Part shown: piece by piece, positions 27,103 through 36,413 of the stretch | How the letters are laid out: each line of letters opens with the position of its first letter | Numbering within the stretch: position 1 is the first letter of the stretch | Assembly (NCBI RefSeq): GCF_000421265.1 | Contig: NZ_ATWN01000008.1 | Coordinates: 124,001 to 188,000 of the forward strand | Origin: Thalassospira lucentensis MCCC 1A00383 = DSM 14000 | GTDB taxonomy: Bacteria; Pseudomonadota; Alphaproteobacteria; Rhodospirillales; Thalassospiraceae | Reading direction: 5' to 3' | DNA: 64,000 bases | Program-made: the position numbers and the translations under genes | Notes under the pieces: generated by a model | What the model saw: the letters and a program-made list of their open reading frames with translations, nothing else | What the model was told of the DNA's origin: nothing | Database searches by the model: none

Positions 27103-27660
27103 ATGTCTGCACGTACCCCCCTGATGCCCCGCCAGAACGTCCCTGAATTGTCTGTTCCGCTTGTTGGCGGCGGCACTTGGACGCTTGGCGATCAAAGCCC
27201 GGAAAACTTCACCATGGTCGTGTTTTACCGAGGCCTGCATTGCCCGATCTGTGGCCAATACCTCAAAGACCTTGATACCAAGCTCGCAGAATTTGCCAAA
27301 CGGGGCGTGAATGTTGTGGTGCTGTCATCAGACAACGAAGACCGTGCAACCACCGCCAAACAGAAATGGGGGCTTGAAAATCTCGATCTTGGCTATGGGC
27401 TTACGCTTGAGAAAGCCCGTGAATGGGGTCTTTATATTTCAACCTCGAACGGTGTGACGTCATCTGGCTTTGAAGAACCGGCCCTGTTTTCCGAGCCGGG
27501 TCTGTTTCTTGTCCGTCCGGATGGCACGCTTTACTTTGGCACCGTTCAGACCATGCCATTTGCCCGTCCGGCCTTTGATCAAATCCTTGGCGCACTTGAC
27601 TTCGTCATTGCCAAAAACTATCCGGCACGCGGCGAAGTGATTGATCATACCAATCCCTGA
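27103..27660 (+). CDS. Peroxiredoxin-like thiol protein (AhpC/TSA family)
   Basis: 185 residues with a thioredoxin fold. The active-site region is FYRGLHCPICGQYLKDL, with Cys47 and Cys50 in a CPIC arrangement; FLVRPDGTLYFGTVQTMPFARP is the later beta-sheet part. Members of the PRX-like subfamily are annotated as peroxiredoxins, but the CxxC placement is closer to a disulfide reductase or atypical two-cysteine enzyme, so the exact reaction is open. It should be cytosolic. A TetR-type operator lies in its promoter, and a GST gene converges with it across a shared terminator, all consistent with oxidant or electrophile defence. Confidence 0.82.
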   Translation: MSARTPLMPRQNVPELSVPLVGGGTWTLGDQSPENFTMVVFYRGLHCPICGQYLKDLDTKLAEFAKRGVNVVVLSSDNEDRATTAKQKWGLENLDLGYGLTLEKAREWGLYISTSNGVTSSGFEEPALFSEPGLFLVRPDGTLYFGTVQTMPFARPAFDQILGALDFVIAKNYPARGEVIDHTNP

Positions 27661-27688
27661 TCGCGCAGAAAAACGGCACTAAAAACAC

Positions 27689-27725
27689 AAAGGGCCGGTT
27701 CCTCGTCGCAGGAACCGGCCCTTTT
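27689..27725. terminator. Bidirectional intrinsic terminator
   Basis: A near-perfect stem AAAGGGCCGGTTCC with complementary GGAACCGGCCCTTT, extended by one A-T pair, sits between converging genes. TTTT follows on the plus strand; the minus strand ends in TTTGTGTTTTT. It can serve both. Confidence 0.88.
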
Positions 27726-27752
27726 ATTCATCATACAATTGAAGAAATATGG

Positions 27753-28391
27753 TCAGCCCGGCATTGCCGCTGCGACATAAGGCGCGTCAATTTTCTGCAT
27801 CCGCAAATAGGCCGGACGTGCATCAATCCGACGGATGTAATCATCAAAGACCGGGGATTCTGGTAAAAAGTCAAACATGCGACCAATTCGGATCGCCGAA
27901 CCCATTACGACATCGACCGTGGTAAAGTTCTTGCCAAGGATCCATGGTTCAGCTTTGCCAACAACATCAAGCAACATGGCCATAAGGGTATCCCAATCGC
28001 GATAGGAATTCAGGCTGCTGTCCTCAGCCTCACGCTTGAGCATTCTATCTAAGAAAGCTGGTTCGATCGTGGACGGAGAGAAAAACAACCAGCGCAGATA
28101 TTCCCCACGGGCCGGATCATCCAATGCCGGAGCCAACCCGGCCGCTGGAAATGCATCGGCCAAATAGCAGCAAATTGCGGCGGCCTCGGTTACAACCGTA
28201 TCGCCATGCACGATGGTTGGCACCTTGCCCAATGGATTAACGGCAAGAAGCTCAGGCGTCTGAGCTTCCTCCTTACGAAGGTCGATCATTTCGACATCAA
28301 ACTCAATGCCAAGCTCCTGCAACATCCAGTGCACCGTGCCTCCGCGTGACGGGACAGCGTGATAAAATGTCAGCTTGCGATCTGAGTCCAT
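27753..28391 (-). CDS. Glutathione S-transferase family protein
   Basis: 212 residues: an N-terminal thioredoxin-like GST domain (about 7-82, YHAVPSRGGTVHWMLQELGI, the cis-proline in GKVPTIV, then VTEAAAICCYLA) and an all-helical C-terminal domain (about 90-205). The serine in PSRGG is in the position of the catalytic residue of many bacterial GSTs. It probably conjugates or reduces electrophiles with glutathione in the cytosol. Unlike the two GST genes near 36 kb, no GAAC-N4-GTTC operator was found in front of it, so it may be controlled separately. Confidence 0.85.
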   Translation of the reverse strand: MDSDRKLTFYHAVPSRGGTVHWMLQELGIEFDVEMIDLRKEEAQTPELLAVNPLGKVPTIVHGDTVVTEAAAICCYLADAFPAAGLAPALDDPARGEYLRWLFFSPSTIEPAFLDRMLKREAEDSSLNSYRDWDTLMAMLLDVVGKAEPWILGKNFTTVDVVMGSAIRIGRMFDFLPESPVFDDYIRRIDARPAYLRMQKIDAPYVAAAMPG

Positions 28392-28550
28392 TTGTGAGGC
28401 TCCTGCTCATATTGTCGAGGTTACATGCGATATGGTGGCCGGATATTGCGCCTCGTTAAAACGCAATGTAAACCGCATGGACAGCAGGTTACTGACAGCA
28501 ATATGTCAGGAGGACATCAGAAACGCACAGGACTGCGCACCAACAAATAA

Positions 28551-29351
28551 TCAGTTCTTTTGGCCGTCCAAATCCATATCATCACCATCGTTTTTACGAT
28601 GGCGTAACACCAGCCATGCTCCAACCAGTGTTAGGGCTGCCATGCCAAACCATGTCAGGGCATAGCTCAGATGATTGTTCGGGAAACTGATTTTGGTTAA
28701 GCCCCCAACCGGCAGATTTTCCGGATTATTCGCACCATCAGCGTCGATGAAATAGGGCGCCACACGGTCCGGATCAAACCCGCGTTTGATCGCCATCGCC
28801 CGGACATCGCGGGAATACCAACGGTCTTCTTGTGGCTCATTATCCCGCATGAAAGTGCCCCCCGGCTCATCCATGCGCAAAAGACCGGTCACGCGGGTTT
28901 GGCCATCGATCATACCATCAGCACGGGTTGCAGGATCGCGACGGTCGGTGGGCACAAAGCCACGGTTGATCATAATGATCGTTCCGTCTACACGTTCCAT
29001 CGGCGTAATCACCCAATACCCCGCCCCATAATCGGTTGCGGCATAGACGTGGTTTTCAAGGTCATTGCGATAGGTCCCCAGCAACGTCACTTTGCGGTAT
29101 TCATCGCGATCACGCGTGACATTTTCCCAATCAGCCTGATCGGGGGCTGTCACCGGATCCCCATGTACACGCCCATCAACCCGCTCTATCAGGTCAAGCT
29201 TCCACGCCCGGCGTTCAACCTGCCAATAGCCAAGGCCGCAAAAGCCTGAAAACAGGATCACAGCCAGCCCCACTACCACACAGCGGGTGATCATCGAAGG
29301 GCCGGTTTTAGCGGTATCTTGCGGGGTCTCTGAAAGGCGGTTTTGCGTCAT
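28551..29351 (-). CDS. SURF1 family oxidase assembly protein
   Basis: About 266 residues with the SURF1 topology: one membrane helix near the N-terminus (CVVVGLAVILFSGFCGLGYWQVERRAWK, of which GLGYWQVERRAWKLDLI is the family mark), a periplasmic domain of about 190 residues, and a second helix near the C-terminus (YALTWFGMAALTLVGAW). SURF1 helps insert haem a or o into terminal oxidases. Here it follows cyoABCD by about 95 bases on the same strand, the usual alphaproteobacterial arrangement, so it most probably serves this quinol oxidase. Start at ATG 29351; an in-frame GTG at 29366 is possible. Confidence 0.88.
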   Translation of the reverse strand: MTQNRLSETPQDTAKTGPSMITRCVVVGLAVILFSGFCGLGYWQVERRAWKLDLIERVDGRVHGDPVTAPDQADWENVTRDRDEYRKVTLLGTYRNDLENHVYAATDYGAGYWVITPMERVDGTIIMINRGFVPTDRRDPATRADGMIDGQTRVTGLLRMDEPGGTFMRDNEPQEDRWYSRDVRAMAIKRGFDPDRVAPYFIDADGANNPENLPVGGLTKISFPNNHLSYALTWFGMAALTLVGAWLVLRHRKNDGDDMDLDGQKN

Positions 29352-29444
29352 CTCGCTGTCTTTCACAACACATGTCTGATCCGAACGAAAAAGGGCGCGA
29401 CACCGGTTAAAGTATCGCGCCCCCTATTGATATCAAGCTTCGAT

Positions 29445-29828
29445 CTAGCCGAAGCTTTTGATCATGTCATGATCCATCTGCGGCATCATGTTGGTGTTAA
29501 GGTGATACATCACCCACATGGAACCGGCGATGGCAATCGCAACGATCACAAGGGTAAAGATCAGCGCCAACATGTTCCAGCCACCTTCGGATTTGGTGTT
29601 CATGTGCAGGAAATAGACCATGTGAACAATGATCTGAACCACACCAAGACCCATGATCCAAAGTGCGGTTGCGATCTTGCTGTCAAGAACACCATCCATC
29701 ACCAGCCAGAACGGAATGGCCGTCAGAATAACCGACAGGATAAACCCGATCATATAGCTGTTGAAGGTACCGTGGCCGGCACCGCCATCGCCGTGATGGT
29801 CATCATGTGCGTGTGAATGTGCACTCAT
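29445..29828 (-). CDS. cyoD: Cytochrome o ubiquinol oxidase subunit IV
   Basis: 127 residues with three membrane helices, starting with a histidine-rich cytoplasmic tail (HSHAHDDHHGDGGAGHG) before TYMIGFILSVILTAIPFW-like sequence. It contains the subunit IV pattern of bacterial quinol oxidases. The start overlaps the stop of cyoC by four bases (ATGA), so the two are coupled. The subunit is non-catalytic and helps assemble or stabilise the CuB site by family knowledge. The histidine-rich N-terminus is stronger than in most homologues and could bind metal, which is inference. Confidence 0.92.
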   Translation of the reverse strand: MSAHSHAHDDHHGDGGAGHGTFNSYMIGFILSVILTAIPFWLVMDGVLDSKIATALWIMGLGVVQIIVHMVYFLHMNTKSEGGWNMLALIFTLVIVAIAIAGSMWVMYHLNTNMMPQMDHDMIKSFG

Positions 29829-30445
29829 CCCAGAACTCCCAGCAGATAAACAACGGAGAAAACACCGATCCAGATGACGTCAAGGAAGTGCCAGAACATC
29901 GACAGGCACATCAGACGACGTTTATTGGCCGGGATCAGACCATGTTTGGCTACCTGAATCATCAGGGTCACCAGCCAGATGATCCCGAACGTCACGTGAA
30001 GACCGTGGGTCGCAACCAGCGTATAGAATGCCGACAGGAACCCGCTTCGCATCGGCGTCGCACCAAGGCTCCAAAGTTCATGGAACTCATATAGCTCCAG
30101 CCCGACAAACGCGGCACCGAACAAACCGGTAATCGCCAGCCAAAGCTGTGTGCCCGCAATACTGCCTTTTTCCATTTGCAGCATGGCGAAGCCATAGGTA
30201 ATCGACGAAAACAGCAGCATCGATGTATTGATCGCCACCAATTCCAGATCGAACAAATCAGTCGGTGCCGGACCTGCGGCATAATTCTGGCCAATAACGG
30301 CATAGGTTGCAAACAGAATCCCAAAGATGAGGCTATCGCTCATCAGATAGATCCAGAAGCCAAGCATCGTCCCGGTTTCCGGGTGATGCTCTTCCTTCAG
30401 ATAGAAGACCGGCATTTCGGTCTGTGCGGCAGTGTTATTCGCCAT
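29825..30445 (-). CDS. cyoC: Cytochrome o ubiquinol oxidase subunit III
   Basis: 206 residues with five membrane helices typical of CyoC: GFWIYLMSDSLIFGILFATYAV, GLELYEFHEL, ATHGLHVTFGIIWL and FWHFLDVIWIGVFSVVYLLG are recognisable family segments. Start at ATG 30445 is supported by AGGGA seven bases upstream; the frame is open much further upstream through cyoB, but that part is out of family. It lies ten bases after cyoB and overlaps cyoD, inside the cyo operon. Confidence 0.94.
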   Translation of the reverse strand: MANNTAAQTEMPVFYLKEEHHPETGTMLGFWIYLMSDSLIFGILFATYAVIGQNYAAGPAPTDLFDLELVAINTSMLLFSSITYGFAMLQMEKGSIAGTQLWLAITGLFGAAFVGLELYEFHELWSLGATPMRSGFLSAFYTLVATHGLHVTFGIIWLVTLMIQVAKHGLIPANKRRLMCLSMFWHFLDVIWIGVFSVVYLLGVLG

Positions 30446-30455
30446 TGTCATTCCC

Positions 30456-32465
30456 TTACGCCTGCTGTTTTGCCAGAAGGGCAGTACGTTCGTCTTCGGT
30501 TTCCACGACTTCAGATGCCGGGATGTGATAATCGCGGTCATAGTTGAAGGTGTGGGCAATTGCACCGACAACCAGGGCAATGAAGCTTGCAATCACCAGC
30601 CACCAGATATGCCAGACCAGCGCGAAACCAAGAACAAGCGACAGAGCGGCAAGGATAAAGCCAGCGCCGGTATTTTTCGGCATATGGATATCCAGGAAGC
30701 CTTCCGTCGGACGGACATAACCACGTTTCTTCATGTCGGCCCATGCATCAAGATCATGGACAACCGGGGTAAAGGCAAAGTTGTAGGCTGGGGGCGGCGA
30801 CGAAGTCGACCATTCCAGCGTACGACCATCCCCCCATGGGTCACCGGTTTCATCACGAAGCTTGTCACGTTTGATCACCGCAACAACGATCGACAGAATG
30901 AACGAACCGATCCCCCCGGCAATCAGAAGCGCACCAAAGGCGGCAATCACGAACCAGATCTGAAGCGACGGATCGTCAAATTGGCTCATGCGGCGGGTAA
31001 TCCCCATCAGACCAAGAACATAAAGCGGCATGAAGGCGAAATAGAACCCGACAAGCCAGAGCCAGAAGGACATTTTGCCCCAGAACGGATCAAGCTTGAA
31101 GCCAAATGCCTTGGGGAACCAGTAAACGATACCGGCAAACATCCCGAACACCACACCACCGATAATCACGTTATGGAAGTGCGCAATCAGGAACAGGCTG
31201 TTATGCAACACAAAGTCAGCCGGCGGAACCGCAAGCATAACACCCGTCATGCCCCCGATCACAAAGGTCAGCATAAAGCCGATGGTCCACAGCATCGGAA
31301 CATCAAAACTGATGCGGCCCTTATACATCGTGAACATCCAGTTGAAGATCTTCGCACCGGTCGGGATCGAGATGATCATGGTCGCGATACCAAAGAAGGC
31401 GTTCACGCTGGCACCCGAGCCCATGGTGAAGAAGTGATGCAACCAGACGATATAGGACAGGATGGTGATAACCACGGTGGCATACACCATCGAGCTATAC
31501 CCAAACAGACGCTTGCGCGAGAATGTCGACACAACTTCGGAAAACACACCAAACGCCGGCAGGATCAGGATGTAAACTTCCGGGTGCCCCCAAATCCAGA
31601 TCAGGTTGATATACATCATGGCGTTACCGCCAAGATCGTTGGTGAAGAAGTTGGTATCGGCGTACCGGTCAAGCCCCAGCAGGACCAGAACGGCGGTCAG
31701 AACCGGGAACGCAGCCACGATCAGAACGTTGGTGCAAAGTGCCGTCCAGGTAAAGACCGGCATTTTCATCATGGACATGCCCGGTGCGCGCATTTTGACG
31801 ATGGTCACAACCAGATTGACCCCCGAAAGCAACGTCCCGACACCGGCAATCTGAAGGGCCCAGATGTAATAATCGACCCCGACCCCCGGACTGTAAACAA
31901 TGTCAGACAGCGGCGGATATGCCAGCCAGCCGGTTTTCGCGAACTCACCGACAAACAGCGACACCATGATCAGCACGGCACCGCTGGTGGTCATCCAGAA
32001 GCTGAAATTATTCAGGAACGGGAACGCAACGTCACGCGCGCCGATTTGTAGCGGCACGACAAAGTTCATAAGCCCCGTCACCAGCGGCATGGCCACGAAG
32101 AAGATCATGATTACGCCGTGGGCGGTGAATATCTGATCGTAATGATCAGGGGGAAGGAAACCTTCCGAGCCGCCAAAAGCCATCGCTTGCTGGGCACGCA
32201 TCATGATCGCATCTGAGAAACCACGCAAAAGCATGATAAGCGCCAGAATGATGTACATGATGCCGATTTTTTTGTGGTCAATCGACGTGATCCACTCTTT
32301 CCAGAGATATCCCCAGAGGCGGAAATAAGTAATACCGCCCAGAACGGCGATACCACCCAGAACCACGGCCGCGAACGTCACCACAAGGATCGGTTCATGG
32401 AACGGGAGTGAATCAAGCGACAGCCGGCCAAATATAAAATGCAAAAGGTCCGGATTGGAGAACAT
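30456..32465 (-). CDS. cyoB: Cytochrome o ubiquinol oxidase subunit I
   Basis: 669 residues, the usual length of CyoB, the haem-copper catalytic subunit that reduces oxygen with quinol electrons and pumps protons. Signature motifs are AHGVIMIFF (low-spin haem ligand), [12 protein letters not shown] (CuB histidine and the Tyr cross-link partner), WLHHFFTMG (two CuB histidines) and [10 protein letters not shown] (haem ligands). Fifteen or so membrane helices. A 2 kb frame on the opposite strand is only a shadow. The cyoABCD order and tight spacing show one operon transcribed leftward from the gap at 33.7-34.1 kb. Confidence 0.97.
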   Translation of the reverse strand: MFSNPDLLHFIFGRLSLDSLPFHEPILVVTFAAVVLGGIAVLGGITYFRLWGYLWKEWITSIDHKKIGIMYIILALIMLLRGFSDAIMMRAQQAMAFGGSEGFLPPDHYDQIFTAHGVIMIFFVAMPLVTGLMNFVVPLQIGARDVAFPFLNNFSFWMTTSGAVLIMVSLFVGEFAKTGWLAYPPLSDIVYSPGVGVDYYIWALQIAGVGTLLSGVNLVVTIVKMRAPGMSMMKMPVFTWTALCTNVLIVAAFPVLTAVLVLLGLDRYADTNFFTNDLGGNAMMYINLIWIWGHPEVYILILPAFGVFSEVVSTFSRKRLFGYSSMVYATVVITILSYIVWLHHFFTMGSGASVNAFFGIATMIISIPTGAKIFNWMFTMYKGRISFDVPMLWTIGFMLTFVIGGMTGVMLAVPPADFVLHNSLFLIAHFHNVIIGGVVFGMFAGIVYWFPKAFGFKLDPFWGKMSFWLWLVGFYFAFMPLYVLGLMGITRRMSQFDDPSLQIWFVIAAFGALLIAGGIGSFILSIVVAVIKRDKLRDETGDPWGDGRTLEWSTSSPPPAYNFAFTPVVHDLDAWADMKKRGYVRPTEGFLDIHMPKNTGAGFILAALSLVLGFALVWHIWWLVIASFIALVVGAIAHTFNYDRDYHIPASEVVETEDERTALLAKQQA

Positions 32466-32526
32466 CGAATTACTCTTCTTTCAAATGCAGCAATACACCG
32501 GCTGTCCGGTGCTAAAACCGCGAAGG

Positions 32527-32550
32527 GCCGGTTGGGATCCCCCAACCGGC
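32527..32550 (-). other. Intercistronic hairpin between cyoA and cyoB
   Basis: Ten perfect pairs GCCGGTTGGG/CCCAACCGGC around ATCC, seven bases after the cyoA stop. No T-run follows on the minus strand, so it is unlikely to stop transcription fully; it may set the relative amounts of cyoA and cyoBCD messages by attenuation or by shielding an RNA end. Confidence 0.55.
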
Positions 32551-32556
32551 ACTGCT

Positions 32557-33699
32557 TCAGAACCCTGTCGAAACGCCTGACGGCGCAAAGCTCATGGCAC
32601 GATCAGATGCCTGCACGCGATCAAACAGCGGCAAAGCATTCAAATCACCGGCAAAACCGCCTTCCGGGGTCGTGCACAAGGTCGCCACATAGGATTTGCT
32701 CTCGGGCAATGGCTGGCTTCCGCGCATGCGCGGCACGTCATAGGTCAAGGACATGACGTTATAAATACCGGCCAGACCACCACCACCGTTCTCGTCAATG
32801 GCCATCATCTCGTTCATGCACATTTTCGACTGATCGACGCACATGTTGAGGATCGCACCATAAAGTTCCGGATCAACCGAACTGAAATAGTGGATCGGCT
32901 CATCGATACTCGGCTTTTCAAGCTCAAGATACTCGGAACGACCAAGGAAGTTCTCGTCGGATTTCACTTTCGAAACCCAATCTTCAAACCCTTCTTCGCT
33001 CAGACCGTGGAATTTAAAGCGCATGTGGGAGAAACCCTCACCGCTGTAATTCCCAGAGAAGCCGTCATAAACGCCTTCTTCGTTGATCACGGCATGAAGT
33101 TTGGTTTCCATGCCGGCCATCGAATAAATCTGACCTGCGAGTGCAGGAATGAAGAAGGAGTTCATGATCCCCGAAGAGGTAATCTTGAACTGGATCGGTG
33201 TGTCGATTGGCGCCGCGAGCTCGTTAATGGTCGCAATGCCCTGTTCCGGATAGAAGAACAGCCATTTCCAATCAAGGGAAACAACTTCAACCACCATTGG
33301 TTTGTGGTCTTTGGCAAGCGGCCGTTCGGCATCAATACGGTCCAGCGGACGATACGGGTCAAGCGTATGCGTCGTAACCCAGGTAATTGCACCAAGGGCG
33401 ATAATGATCACCAGCGGGGCCGACCAGATGACAACTTCCAGCTTCGTGGAATGGTGCCATTCAGGATCGTATTCCGCGTCCTTGTTGCCCTGACGGTATT
33501 TCCAGGCAAAGAAAACCGTCAATGCCATCACCGGAACGATGATCAACAGCATCAGGATCGTGGACACGATAATAAGATCGGACTGCTGGGACGCAATATC
33601 ACCCGACGGGTCGATCACAACCAGGTTGCAACCGGCCAGAAGCGAAAACATCGAGGTTACAGTGACGCCGCGTACAAGTTTTGAAAGCATGCGCTTCAT
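32557..33699 (-). CDS. cyoA: Cytochrome o ubiquinol oxidase subunit II
   Basis: 380 residues. A lipoprotein-type signal (TSMFSLLAGCN, lipobox LAGC with Cys24) is followed by two membrane helices (about 42-62 and 90-108) and a periplasmic cupredoxin-like domain. The latter has WKWLFFYPEQGIAT and GMETKLHAV but lacks the CuA cysteines, as expected for a quinol rather than a cytochrome c oxidase. The C-terminal COX_ARM region (FSSVDPELYGAILNM) is also present. It is the first gene of the leftward cyo operon. Confidence 0.95.
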   Translation of the reverse strand: MKRMLSKLVRGVTVTSMFSLLAGCNLVVIDPSGDIASQQSDLIIVSTILMLLIIVPVMALTVFFAWKYRQGNKDAEYDPEWHHSTKLEVVIWSAPLVIIIALGAITWVTTHTLDPYRPLDRIDAERPLAKDHKPMVVEVVSLDWKWLFFYPEQGIATINELAAPIDTPIQFKITSSGIMNSFFIPALAGQIYSMAGMETKLHAVINEEGVYDGFSGNYSGEGFSHMRFKFHGLSEEGFEDWVSKVKSDENFLGRSEYLELEKPSIDEPIHYFSSVDPELYGAILNMCVDQSKMCMNEMMAIDENGGGGLAGIYNVMSLTYDVPRMRGSQPLPESKSYVATLCTTPEGGFAGDLNALPLFDRVQASDRAMSFAPSGVSTGF

Positions 33700-34138
33700 A
33701 CTTTGTCAGTTTCTGGAAGATGTTCTCACAGACAACCATATGCCTGCAAGCCGCATGAAAACCCACCGAAAGTCATCACACGTCGTACCCCACCGCAACG
33801 GCATATAGGAAGTGTCATCCTAAACATCCACGAAAAGGGCACAAAAACAGCAAATTTTTTTCAAAAACCTGCCAAGAGGAAAGTCGCGGCAATTGCTATA
33901 GCTGCATCGCAGCAATGTCAAGCTACCCGCCGTGCATAGCAGGGTCTTAATGACAATTATCATCCTAGCATAAACCATACGTTGTGCGTTGCAGAACAAT
34001 AATTGACACTGACGTTTGCAATTCACATGTCTATACTTGGACTCGATCCAAAGTCGTATCGTCTTTCGAACCGGATTTGTGATCCAATCAAAAGCAGTTA
34101 GGGCTCAAAGGCCCGACCAGTGAATTAGGGAGAACGGC
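33700..34138. other. 439-base divergent intergenic region between cyoA and the MFS gene
   Basis: The region must hold the promoters of the leftward cyo operon and the rightward transporter gene. It is AT-richer than the flanks. A TTGACA occurs at 34003-34008 and TATACT at 34032-34037, but their 23-base spacing is too long for one standard promoter. An A/T-rich stretch TGACAATTATCATC near 33950-33963 faintly recalls a Fur box but is too degenerate to call. No small gene or structured RNA was seen. Confidence 0.4.
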
Positions 34139-35479
34139 GTGAACCAAACAACAGAAAACTACGCGACCGCCACCTCTTCAGGTTTGGAACGCGACGCTCG
34201 CCAGCAATCTGCCGGCGATGCACATGATCCTGGCCAGATCGCGCTTGGCGTGATCATTGGCCGCACATCGGAATTTTTCGACTTCTTCGTTTACTGCATT
34301 GCATCGGTACTGGTGTTCCCGCAATTGCTGTTTCCCGGTGAAACGGCCCTGATCGGTACGATGTATTCCTTTGCCATCTTCTCGCTGGCCTTTATCGCCC
34401 GCCCTGTTGGGTCACTAGTCTTTATGACGGTCGACCGCCGACATGGCCGCGGGGTCAAGCTGACAATTGCCATGTTCATGCTTGGTGGCTCCACCGCCGC
34501 GATGGCTTTCTTGCCCAGCTTTGACTCGGCTGGCGTGTTTGCCATCTATCTTCTCTGTGCTTTCCGGTTTTTGCAGGGCCTTGCCTGGGGTGGTGCATGG
34601 GATGGGCTTTCGTCCCTTCTTGCGCTAAATGCTCCTGACAACCGCAAAGGCTGGTATGCGATGATTCCGCAGCTTGGTGCACCACTTGGCTTTATGCTGG
34701 CATCTTCGCTGTTTGCCTATCTGATCCTGACTTTGCATGCTGATGATTTCCTGGCATTTGGCTGGCGCTATGCGTTCTTCGTTGCCTTTGCCATTAACGT
34801 CGTCGCGCTGTTTGCCCGCCTGCGTCTGGTAGCAACCTCGGAATTTGGTCATCTTCTTGAACAGAACGAACTGCATGCTGCCCGTGTCATGGATACGCTC
34901 AAACATAACGGTCGTACCGTTTTGCTCGGCGCGCTTGTGCCGATGGTTAGCTATGCGTTGTTCCATCTGGTCACAGTCTTTGCGCTTACCTGGGTGTATC
35001 TTTATGCCGAAGGCAATGCAGGCCAGTTCCTGCTGACCCAAGGTGTGGGTGCGGTACTTTGTGCCTTTGGCATCATTGCATCGGGTTTCATCGCCGATCA
35101 GCTCGGTCGCCGTCGCCTGCTGGGCTACAGTGCCGGGATCATTCTGGCTGGTGCGATCCTCACCCCGCTTCTTTACACCTATAACATCATCAATGAAGGC
35201 ATGATTGTTCTGGGTGGGTTTGCTGTTCTTGGCCTGTGCTTTGGTCAGGCGGCCGGAACACTGGCATCAAACTTCAAGCGCGAATACCGCTATACCGGTT
35301 CGGCCCTGACGTCCGATCTGGCATGGTTGCTCGGTGCGGGCTTTGCCCCACTGATCGCACTTTATCTGTGTGACAAGTTTGGCCTGCCGGGTGTCGGTGC
35401 GTATCTGATGTCAGGTGCAGTTGTGACCCTGCTGGTTCTTCAGTTCAACAAACAGTTTGGTGCCAAAACCACCGACTGA
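34139..35479 (+). CDS. MFS transporter, metabolite:proton symporter type
   Basis: 446 residues with twelve predicted membrane helices. The first loop shows GRTSEFFDFFVYCIASVLVFP and the helix 2-3 loop RPVGSLVFMTVDRRHGRGVKL, patterns of the metabolite:H+ symporter (ProP/ShiA/KgtP-like) branch. The substrate, probably a carboxylate or osmolyte, cannot be told. The start is GTG 34139 with AGGGAG seven bases upstream. It is monocistronic, with a strong terminator behind, and divergent from the cyo operon. Confidence 0.85.
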   Translation: MNQTTENYATATSSGLERDARQQSAGDAHDPGQIALGVIIGRTSEFFDFFVYCIASVLVFPQLLFPGETALIGTMYSFAIFSLAFIARPVGSLVFMTVDRRHGRGVKLTIAMFMLGGSTAAMAFLPSFDSAGVFAIYLLCAFRFLQGLAWGGAWDGLSSLLALNAPDNRKGWYAMIPQLGAPLGFMLASSLFAYLILTLHADDFLAFGWRYAFFVAFAINVVALFARLRLVATSEFGHLLEQNELHAARVMDTLKHNGRTVLLGALVPMVSYALFHLVTVFALTWVYLYAEGNAGQFLLTQGVGAVLCAFGIIASGFIADQLGRRRLLGYSAGIILAGAILTPLLYTYNIINEGMIVLGGFAVLGLCFGQAAGTLASNFKREYRYTGSALTSDLAWLLGAGFAPLIALYLCDKFGLPGVGAYLMSGAVVTLLVLQFNKQFGAKTTD

Positions 35480-35501
35480 TTGCGAAAAATATCTGGAAGA
35501 C

Positions 35502-35537
35502 AAAACACCCCCGACCATTGGCTCGGGGGTGTTTTTT
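35502..35537. terminator. Intrinsic terminator after the MFS gene
   Basis: Ten pairs ACACCCCCGA/TCGGGGGTGT with an eight-base loop, followed by TTTTT on the plus strand; the minus strand reads into TTTTGTC, so it can also stop the converging GST gene. Confidence 0.88.
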
Positions 35538-35567
35538 AAGAGTTTCTTGCCCAGCGGTGTGCCGAAA

Positions 35568-36260
35568 TCATCTGTAGTTCGATGGGAACATCGCGCGCTT
35601 GGCGTCTTCGTCCATTTCAGTTTTAAAGCTGTGGCCTTTGCCAACGTCGCGAGCGCTAATCGCTGCTGGCAGTGTATTCATCTTGTCGAACCAGCGCTTG
35701 ATGTTCGGATATTTGTCCATCACATCCGGGTTCTTGTGAACGAACGGTGCTTTATCGACCCAGCCCCAAGCTGAGATATCAACAATCGTCATCTCATTAC
35801 CAACGATGAAGTCACGGCCTTTCAGGTGGTCTTCTAAAACTTGATAATGGCGCGCAATTTCGTTGCGATAGCGGTTCACGCCATAATCGCTGCCTTCTGG
35901 GGCGACATGTTGAAAATGAACCGCTTGCCCGGAAAACGGACCAATACCGGTGGCAATGAACATCAGCCACGATAGGAACTCGCCGCGATCTTCGGCTTTG
36001 CCAAGGAACTTGCCGGATTTTTCGGCGAGGTACAGCAAGATAGCGTTCGAGTCAAAAACCCGGACTTCCTTGCCACCCGGACCGTCGGTATCAACAATGG
36101 CGGGAACTTTACCATTTGGGTTGATCGCGCGAAACGTCGGATCATGTTGCTGACCTTTGCGGGTATCGACCGGCAGCACCTCGTATGCAAGGCCGGAAGC
36201 CTCCAGCATCATCGAGATTTTCTGGGGGTTCGGCGTCGGGTGAAAATAAAAGCGGATCAT
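35568..36260 (-). CDS. Glutathione S-transferase family protein (YfcG/YghU-like)
   Basis: 230 residues. N-terminal thioredoxin-fold domain (YFHPTPNPQKISMMLEASGL, then NPNGKVPAIVD with the cis-proline) and helical C-terminal domain (VGNEMTIVDISAWGWV near 165-180). The TPNPQKI start resembles the nucleophile-poor disulfide-bond oxidoreductase group YfcG/YghU, which acts on glutathione disulfides. AGGAG five bases upstream fixes the start at ATG 36260 rather than TTG 36263. It is divergent from a second, related GST gene with a shared candidate TetR operator in between. Confidence 0.87.
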   Translation of the reverse strand: MIRFYFHPTPNPQKISMMLEASGLAYEVLPVDTRKGQQHDPTFRAINPNGKVPAIVDTDGPGGKEVRVFDSNAILLYLAEKSGKFLGKAEDRGEFLSWLMFIATGIGPFSGQAVHFQHVAPEGSDYGVNRYRNEIARHYQVLEDHLKGRDFIVGNEMTIVDISAWGWVDKAPFVHKNPDVMDKYPNIKRWFDKMNTLPAAISARDVGKGHSFKTEMDEDAKRAMFPSNYR

Positions 36261-36315
36261 CAAAGTCTCCTGACAGGTCAGCTTGTTTACACAAAGCCGT
36301 GACCTGATTTTGCAT

Positions 36316-36335
36316 TATGGAATGATCGTTTTAAA
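36316..36335. promoter_or_regulatory. Candidate TetR operator between two divergent GST genes
   Basis: TATGGAATGATCGTTTTAAA carries the core GAAT-GATC-GTTT at 36320-36331. AATGATCGTT is identical to the site before the peroxiredoxin-like gene 9.3 kb away. It lies 56 bases from one GST start and about 80 from the other, able to control both. Confidence 0.5.
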
Positions 36336-36413
36336 TTGACCGAAAGGTTCGTAATTGGCAAGCTCTGATTATCGGAATTGCCACCAACAAAGAATTGAAG
36401 GAGCCACCTTCCC

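Noticed and set aside
30432..32051. 539-codon open frame on the plus strand opposite cyoB
   Set aside because: Fully antisense to a certain cyoB with all haem-copper motifs; the product is H/D/N/R-rich with no domain, as expected from the antisense of a codon-biased gene.
33950..33963. Fur-box-like TGACAATTATCATC between cyoA and the MFS gene
   Set aside because: Too many departures from the GATAATGATAATCATTATC pattern and no iron gene next to it.
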